A stretch of 64,000 bases of DNA from the NCBI RefSeq assembly GCF_004011095.1, contig NZ_CP028129.1:1116001-1180000 (forward strand), in the 5' to 3' direction. Both the position numbers and the translations under genes were made by a program. Shown here piece after piece: positions 59,657-64,000 of this stretch; within the stretch, counting starts at the first letter, position 1; the number at the start of each line of letters is the position of its first letter. Source of the DNA: Rathayibacter rathayi (GTDB lineage Bacteria; Actinomycetota; Actinomycetes; Actinomycetales; Microbacteriaceae). Under the pieces are notes generated by a model that searched no databases, was not told the origin of the DNA, and saw nothing but the letters and a program-made list of their open reading frames with translations.

Positions 59657-60316
59657 TCAGCCGCGAAGGCCGAGGACAGGCAGGAGCTGCGCGAGGTCGA
59701 GGCCACCGAGTACGAGATCTGCGCGCTCGCGGACGAGTGGCTTGGCGTTGAAGGCGACGGCAAGGGCCGCCACCGCCATCATCTCGAGGTCGTTGGCGCC
59801 GTCGCCGACGGCGATCGTGCGCTGAGGAGGGACACCCGAGTCCGCCGCCCACTCGCGCAGCGCCTCCGCCTTGGCTCCAGCGTCGATGATCCGGCCGTGG
59901 ACCTCGCCGGTCAGGGCGCCGCCGCGGCAGCAGAGGCGGTTCGCACGGACGTAGTCGAGCGCGAGAGCATCCGCGACGGGATCGAGGATCTCGTGGAAGC
60001 CGCCGGAGACCACTCCGATCCGGCCTCCTGCCGCGTGCACCCCGGCGACGAGCTCTGCGGCGCCGGGCGTGACGCGGACGCCGGCACTCACCCCCGCGAA
60101 AACCGAATCCGGAACGCCCGCAAGGGTCGCGACCCGCTCGCGCAAACTCTCGCCGAAGTCGAGTTCACCGCGCATCGCCCGCTCGGTGACGGCCGCCACC
60201 CGCTCCTGGGAGCCCGCGTGGACCGCGAGGAGTTCGATGACCTCGTCCTGGAGGAGGGTGGAGTCCGCGTCGAGGACGACGAGGAAGCGGGCAGGCGTCG
60301 CAGGGTGCTCGCTCAT
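59657..60316 (-). CDS. serB: Phosphoserine phosphatase
   Basis: Releases serine from phosphoserine. The 219-aa HAD-family enzyme has the nucleophile motif DADSTLLQDEVIELL (DxDxT), GGFHEIL and the Mg-binding GDGANDLEMM. This is the short form without an N-terminal ACT domain. ATG 60316 is chosen as conserved sequence begins ~10 residues after it. It follows glgC by 59 nt on the same strand and may be co-transcribed. Confidence 0.93.
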   Translation of the reverse strand: MSEHPATPARFLVVLDADSTLLQDEVIELLAVHAGSQERVAAVTERAMRGELDFGESLRERVATLAGVPDSVFAGVSAGVRVTPGAAELVAGVHAAGGRIGVVSGGFHEILDPVADALALDYVRANRLCCRGGALTGEVHGRIIDAGAKAEALREWAADSGVPPQRTIAVGDGANDLEMMAVAALAVAFNAKPLVRERADLVLGGLDLAQLLPVLGLRG

Positions 60317-60375
60317 GGGCCGGGCCAATCGGTCGGGTGGACACGCCGGAGCGCAGATCTCGACCCGCGGGGGTG

Positions 60376-61635
60376 CTACGGGTGGACGACGACGCCCTTG
60401 CCGACGACGGTGATGCCCGACTCGGTGACGGTGAACCCGCGCTCGCGATCGCGGTCGTGGTCCACGCCGACGCGAGCACCGGGCTCGACGACGACGTCCT
60501 TGTCGAGGATAGCGCGGGCGACCAGAGCATCCGGGCCGATCCGGACCTTGTCGAAGATCACGGAGTCGGTGACCGCTGCGTTCGACTCGATGACCGTCCA
60601 CGGACCGACGACGCTGCGCTCGATGTGTGCGCCCGAGATGACCGCCCCGAGCGAGACGACCGAGTCGACCGTCGATCCTATGTTGCCCTTGCCGTCGCGG
60701 ACGATCTTCGCGGGCGGCGAGTTGAGCTGCGACGAGAAGATCGGCCACTGCTGGTTGTAGAGATTGAACACGGGCAGCGCCGAGATGAGGTCTTGGTGCG
60801 CTTCGAAGAAGGAGTCGATGGTGCCGACGTCGCGCCAGTAGTAGCGGTCGCGATCGGTCGAGCCGGGGACATCGTTGAGCTTGAGGTCGTACACGCCGGC
60901 CTCGCCGCGCGCGACGAAGTCGGGAATGATGTCGCCGCCCATGTCGTGGTCCGACGTCGGGGACTCGCCGTCGCGAATGACCGCGTCGATGAGTGCATCG
61001 GCATCAAAGACGTAGTTGCCCATCGAGGCGAGGACCTCGTGCGGGGAGTCGGCCAGGCCGATCGCGTCCTTGGGCTTCTCGAGGAATTCGGAGATCATCG
61101 TCGGAACAATTCCGTCTCCAGCCGCGTCGCCCGCGAGCTGAATGACGCCGAACTGATCGGCGAGTTCGATCGGCTGGCGAATCGCCGCGACGGTCGCTGT
61201 GGCGCCCGAGGCGATGTGCGCATCGATCATCTGTGAGAAGTCCATGCGGTACACATGATCGGCGCCGACCACGACGACGATGTCGGGCTTCTCGTCGCGG
61301 ATCAGATTGAGGCTCTGCAGGATCGCGTCGGCCGAGCCGCTGAACCAGCGTTTTCCCAGGCGCTGCTGAGCAGGCACCGACGCGACATAGGAATTGAGCA
61401 GGCCCGAGAGGCGCCAGGTCTGCGAGACGTGCCGGTCGAGCGAGTGCGACTTGTACTGCGTCAGCACGACGATCTGGGTGAGACCGGAATTGATCAAATT
61501 CGACAGTGCGAAGTCGATCAGCCGGTACTGCCCGCCGAACGGCACAGCGGGCTTGGCCCGGTCGGCCGTGAGGGGCATGAGCCGCTTTCCCTCGCCACCG
61601 GCGAGGACGATGCCGAAGATCTTCTGTGACTGCAT
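60376..61635 (-). CDS. glgC: Glucose-1-phosphate adenylyltransferase
   Basis: Makes ADP-glucose for glycogen synthesis from ATP and glucose 1-phosphate. The 419-aa protein has the nucleotidyl motif [43 protein letters not shown] and a C-terminal left-handed helix (about 300-410) with hexapeptide-type repeats. ATG 61635 is preceded by TACTGT ending 6 nt upstream, predicting a leaderless mRNA. Divergent from glgA. Confidence 0.96.
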   Translation of the reverse strand: MQSQKIFGIVLAGGEGKRLMPLTADRAKPAVPFGGQYRLIDFALSNLINSGLTQIVVLTQYKSHSLDRHVSQTWRLSGLLNSYVASVPAQQRLGKRWFSGSADAILQSLNLIRDEKPDIVVVVGADHVYRMDFSQMIDAHIASGATATVAAIRQPIELADQFGVIQLAGDAAGDGIVPTMISEFLEKPKDAIGLADSPHEVLASMGNYVFDADALIDAVIRDGESPTSDHDMGGDIIPDFVARGEAGVYDLKLNDVPGSTDRDRYYWRDVGTIDSFFEAHQDLISALPVFNLYNQQWPIFSSQLNSPPAKIVRDGKGNIGSTVDSVVSLGAVISGAHIERSVVGPWTVIESNAAVTDSVIFDKVRIGPDALVARAILDKDVVVEPGARVGVDHDRDRERGFTVTESGITVVGKGVVVHP

Positions 61636-61641
61636 GGCATC

Positions 61642-61647
61642 ACAGTA
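61642..61647 (-). promoter_or_regulatory. -10 box, leaderless glgC
   Basis: TACTGT on the minus strand ends 6 nt before ATG 61635. Confidence 0.55.
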
Positions 61648-61699
61648 GGGGGTCGGCGAAGTCGGCGGACCCGGCTGTCGCCGGGGGAGCGGGCTGTAC

Positions 61700-61705
61700 T
61701 ACGGT
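61700..61705 (+). promoter_or_regulatory. -10 box, leaderless glgA
   Basis: TACGGT ends 6 nt before GTG 61712 (and only 3 nt before GTG 61709), which favours the second GTG as start. Confidence 0.55.
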
Positions 61706-61711
61706 TCGGTG

Positions 61712-62893
61712 GTGCGAGTCGATCTGCTGACCAAGGAATACCCGCCCGAGGTGTACGGGGGAGCCGGTGTCCATGTGGCCGAGCTCACCGCGGCACTGCG
61801 CCGAGACCTGGAGGTCGTGGTGCGTTGCTTCGGCGCGGCGCGCGAGGAGGAGGGGACGTTCGCCTACCCCGTCCCCGCCGAACTCGCCGGCGCGAACGGC
61901 GCGCTGCAGACTCTCGGAGTCGACCTGCAGATGGCGCAGGATGCGGCGGGGGCCGACCTCGTGCACTCCCATACTTGGTACGCCAATGCCGCCGGCCGTC
62001 TCGCTCAACTGCTGCACGGCGTCCCGCACGCGGTCTCGGCGCACAGCCTCGAACCGCTGCGTCCCTGGAAGGCCGAGCAGCTCGGCGGTGGCTACCGCGT
62101 CTCGAGCTGGATCGAGCGGGAAGCATATGAGAACGCCGACGCCGTGATCGCGGTGTCCGGCGGCATGCGCGAGGACATCCTTCGCTCGTACCCGGCGCTA
62201 GACCCCGCGAAGGTCCACGTCGTCTACAACGGTATTGATCTCGACGCCTGGCGCCCGGTCGAGGACGAGGCCGTCCTCGCCGAGTTGGGCATCGACCCCT
62301 CGCGCCCGTCCGTCGTCTTCGTCGGACGTATCACCCGGCAAAAGGGCCTGCCGTACCTGCTCCGTGCCGCGGCGACCCTCCCGCCCGAGGTGCAGCTCGT
62401 GCTCTGTGCCGGTGCCCCCGACACTCCCGAGATCATGGCCGAGGTCACCGCGCTGGTCCGCACTCTTCAGGAGGAGCGCACCGGCGTCGTCTGGATCGAC
62501 CGGCACCTGCCGCGCCACCAACTCTCCGCGGTGCTGACCGCCGCGACCACGTTCGTCTGCCCCTCGATCTACGAGCCCCTTGGCATCGTCAACCTTGAGG
62601 CGATGGCGTGCGGTGCCGCCGTCGTCGGGACGGCGACCGGCGGCATCCCCGAGGTCGTCGTCGACGGGGTGACCGGCCGGCTCGTGCCGATCGAGCAGGT
62701 CACTGACGGCACCGGCACGCCCGTGGATCCGGAGCGCTACGTTGCGGATCTCGCCGCCGCTCTGGCCGAGGTCGTCGCCGACCCGGAGGCGGCGAAGCGG
62801 ATGGGCGCTGCCGGTCGCGAGCGCGCGCAGAGCCACTTCAGTTGGACGCAGATCGCCCGGGATACGCGAGCGATCTACGACTCGCTCGTCTGA
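61712..62893 (+). CDS. glgA: Glycogen synthase (GT4 type)
   Basis: Transfers glucose from ADP-glucose to a growing glucan or to glucose 1-phosphate (GlgM-like activity in mycobacteria). The 393-aa GT-B protein has the N-terminal VDLLTKEYPPEVYGGAGVH, FVGRITRQKGLPYLL and the nucleotide-sugar site CPSIYEPLGIVNLEAMACG. Two adjacent GTGs are possible; 61712 is preferred since the -10 box spacing then equals that of other leaderless genes here. It is the short actinobacterial enzyme. Confidence 0.94.
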   Translation: MRVDLLTKEYPPEVYGGAGVHVAELTAALRRDLEVVVRCFGAAREEEGTFAYPVPAELAGANGALQTLGVDLQMAQDAAGADLVHSHTWYANAAGRLAQLLHGVPHAVSAHSLEPLRPWKAEQLGGGYRVSSWIEREAYENADAVIAVSGGMREDILRSYPALDPAKVHVVYNGIDLDAWRPVEDEAVLAELGIDPSRPSVVFVGRITRQKGLPYLLRAAATLPPEVQLVLCAGAPDTPEIMAEVTALVRTLQEERTGVVWIDRHLPRHQLSAVLTAATTFVCPSIYEPLGIVNLEAMACGAAVVGTATGGIPEVVVDGVTGRLVPIEQVTDGTGTPVDPERYVADLAAALAEVVADPEAAKRMGAAGRERAQSHFSWTQIARDTRAIYDSLV

Positions 62894-62911
62894 GCCTCCC
62901 GAGCGCCCCTT

Positions 62912-62917
62912 TAGAAT
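62912..62917 (+). promoter_or_regulatory. -10 box, leaderless ABC ATPase gene
   Basis: TAGAAT ends 7 nt before ATG 62925. Confidence 0.6.
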
Positions 62918-62924
62918 GGCTGCC

Positions 62925-63710
62925 ATGCCCAGCGTTGTCTCGTTCGTCGATGTGTCCTTCGTCCGGAACGGCAAGCGGATCCTCGACCAGGTGTCGTGGG
63001 ACGTGGCCGAAGACGAGCGCTGGGTGATCCTCGGCCCCAACGGGGCGGGTAAGACGTCGATCCTGCAGGTCGCGGCCGCTCAGAACTACCCCTCGACCGG
63101 TGCCGCGCACCTGCTCGAGGAGACGCTCGGCCGGGTCGACGTCTTCGAGCTGCGCCCGCGCATCGGCTACGCCTCGACCGCAATGGCCCGCCGCCTCCCC
63201 GCCGGCGAGAGCGTCCTGGACGTCGTGATGACCGCCGCGTACGCCGTCACCGGCCGGTGGAACGAGGGCTACGACGCGATCGACGAACGCCGCGCCCGTC
63301 GCGTGCTCGCGGAGTGGAAGCTCGAGCACCTCGCCGAGCGGACCTTCGGGACCCTGTCGGACGGCGAGCAGAAGCGGGTCCAGATCGCCCGCGCGATCAT
63401 GACGGACCCGGAGCTCCTCCTGCTCGACGAGCCCGCCGCGAGCCTCGACCTCGGCGCCCGCGAGGAACTCGTGCAGCTGCTCGGCGGCTTCGCGAAGGAC
63501 CCGGCGTCGCCCGCGATCGTGATGGTGACCCACCACGTCGAGGAGATCCCCGACGGCTTCACCCACGCGCTGCTCCTACGCGACGGAGCGGTGGTCGCGG
63601 CCGGCCCCCTCGCCGAGGCCCTGACCGAGGCGACCCTCGCCGAGACCTTCGGGCTCGACATCGCGCTCACCCGCGAGAACGGGCGCTTGTCGGCTCGCGC
63701 CCGCGGCTGA
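62925..63710 (+). CDS. ABC transporter ATP-binding protein
   Basis: A 261-aa single ABC ATPase: Walker A GPNGAGKTSIL, signature LSDGEQKRVQIAR, Walker B LLLLDEPAASLD and H-loop VTHHVEEIP. No membrane partner gene is adjacent, so the substrate cannot be stated. An ATPase like this beside glgA and rpmE2 recurs in Microbacteriaceae. ATG 62925 is chosen over ATG 62916, which lies inside the -10 box TAGAAT. Confidence 0.88.
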   Translation: MPSVVSFVDVSFVRNGKRILDQVSWDVAEDERWVILGPNGAGKTSILQVAAAQNYPSTGAAHLLEETLGRVDVFELRPRIGYASTAMARRLPAGESVLDVVMTAAYAVTGRWNEGYDAIDERRARRVLAEWKLEHLAERTFGTLSDGEQKRVQIARAIMTDPELLLLDEPAASLDLGAREELVQLLGGFAKDPASPAIVMVTHHVEEIPDGFTHALLLRDGAVVAAGPLAEALTEATLAETFGLDIALTRENGRLSARARG

Positions 63711-63741
63711 CCGCCGCTTCGGGATCCGGGCGCGGCGCGCC

Positions 63742-63770
63742 TTCTCCACGCGGTGTCGGTCTGGTATCTT
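63742..63770 (+). promoter_or_regulatory. Promoter of rpmE2
   Basis: -35 TTCTCC (63742-63747), a 17-nt spacer, -10 TATCTT (63765-63770). The ~95-nt leader that follows shows no clear Zur box. Confidence 0.5.
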
Positions 63771-63869
63771 TGATAGCTGGTTCGGGCCCGTTCGCGGTGC
63801 GCCCGCCCCCTCCACCCGTTCCCGTCGACGACAGGTGCGGTTCAGGACCATCGACGACAGGACACGACC

Positions 63870-64000
63870 ATGAAGACCGATATCCACCCCGAGTACTCCG
63901 CGATCGTCTTCCGCGACCTCGCGTCCGGTGAGACGTTCCTCACCCGCTCGACGGCGAAGAGCAGCAAGACGATCGAGATCGACGGCGTGACCTACCCCGT
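63870..64000 (+). CDS. rpmE2: 50S ribosomal protein L31 type B (3' cut by window edge)
   Basis: The first 43 residues are visible, [20 protein letters not shown] being the type B (zinc-free) L31 start; the full protein is ~80-90 aa. The type A zinc cysteines (CxxC) are absent. Type B L31 often replaces the zinc form when zinc is short. GACAGGACACGA lies upstream of ATG 63870. The gene runs beyond the window. Confidence 0.92.
   Translation, partial: MKTDIHPEYSAIVFRDLASGETFLTRSTAKSSKTIEIDGVTYP

Overview
The window is chromosomal DNA of a high-GC actinobacterium. Gene content and order point to the family Microbacteriaceae (Rathayibacter/Leifsonia/Clavibacter-like): an ANTAR response regulator beside polA, an rpsA-coaE-uvrB-uvrA-uvrC-rapZ-whiA run, CarD and RbpA, OpcA beside zwf, SUF genes after ctaB/ctaA, and a divergent glgC/glgA pair. 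This placement rests on synteny and protein style only; no species call is made. I see no phage, insertion sequence, CRISPR array or resistance island. Almost everything is core housekeeping.

Layout. 1-5.9 kb: gltB (5' end outside the window), gltD and pyk. 5.9-15.4 kb: a more variable stretch with a ppx/gppA remnant, an aldose 1-epimerase, a SNF2 helicase, a broken DUF2236 oxygenase gene, a TetR regulator coupled to carD, a short adenylate kinase, an unidentified gene, a DarT-like ADP-ribosyltransferase, DUF427, a GNAT enzyme and tRNA-Leu(CAA). 15.4-24.4 kb: ANTAR regulator, a flavin oxidase, a thioesterase, polA, a DUF885 peptidase, rpsA and coaE. 24.6-33.6 kb: uvrB, uvrA, uvrC, rapZ and whiA. 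33.8-38.6 kb: sodA, gap-pgk-tpiA, secG and rbpA. 38.7-47.2 kb, minus strand: tkt, tal, pgi, zwf, opcA and pgl, a complete oxidative and non-oxidative pentose-phosphate block. 47.5-54.1 kb: heme A synthesis (ctaB, ctaA), then sufB-sufD-Rieske-sufC-sufT. 54.1-60.3 kb: bioY, an ABC-F ATPase, SURF1 with two small coupled genes, fabG, a broken membrane-protein gene and serB. 60.4-64 kb: glgC/glgA, an ABC ATPase and the start of rpmE2.

How the genes fit together. Lower glycolysis (gap, pgk, tpiA, pyk), the pentose-phosphate block and glycogen synthesis cover central carbon flow. ctaA, ctaB and SURF1 serve the aa3-type oxidase, and SUF serves iron-sulfur assembly. PolA and UvrABC give excision repair. 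CarD and RbpA are the two actinobacterial RNA-polymerase accessory factors.

The clearest unexpected pattern is that at least twelve genes carry a TANNNT -10 box ending exactly 6-7 nt before the start codon, which predicts leaderless mRNAs. It also settles the start codons of uvrA, uvrB, glgA and others. The second pattern is erosion: four gene remnants (ppx/gppA, DUF2236, a small membrane protein, a large membrane protein) lie between conserved blocks. The best candidates for something undescribed are the orphan zinc-knuckle DarT-like protein, the inverted-repeat-rich element between tpiA and secG, the folded leaders of rpsA and sufB, and the tandem palindromes upstream of uvrA.
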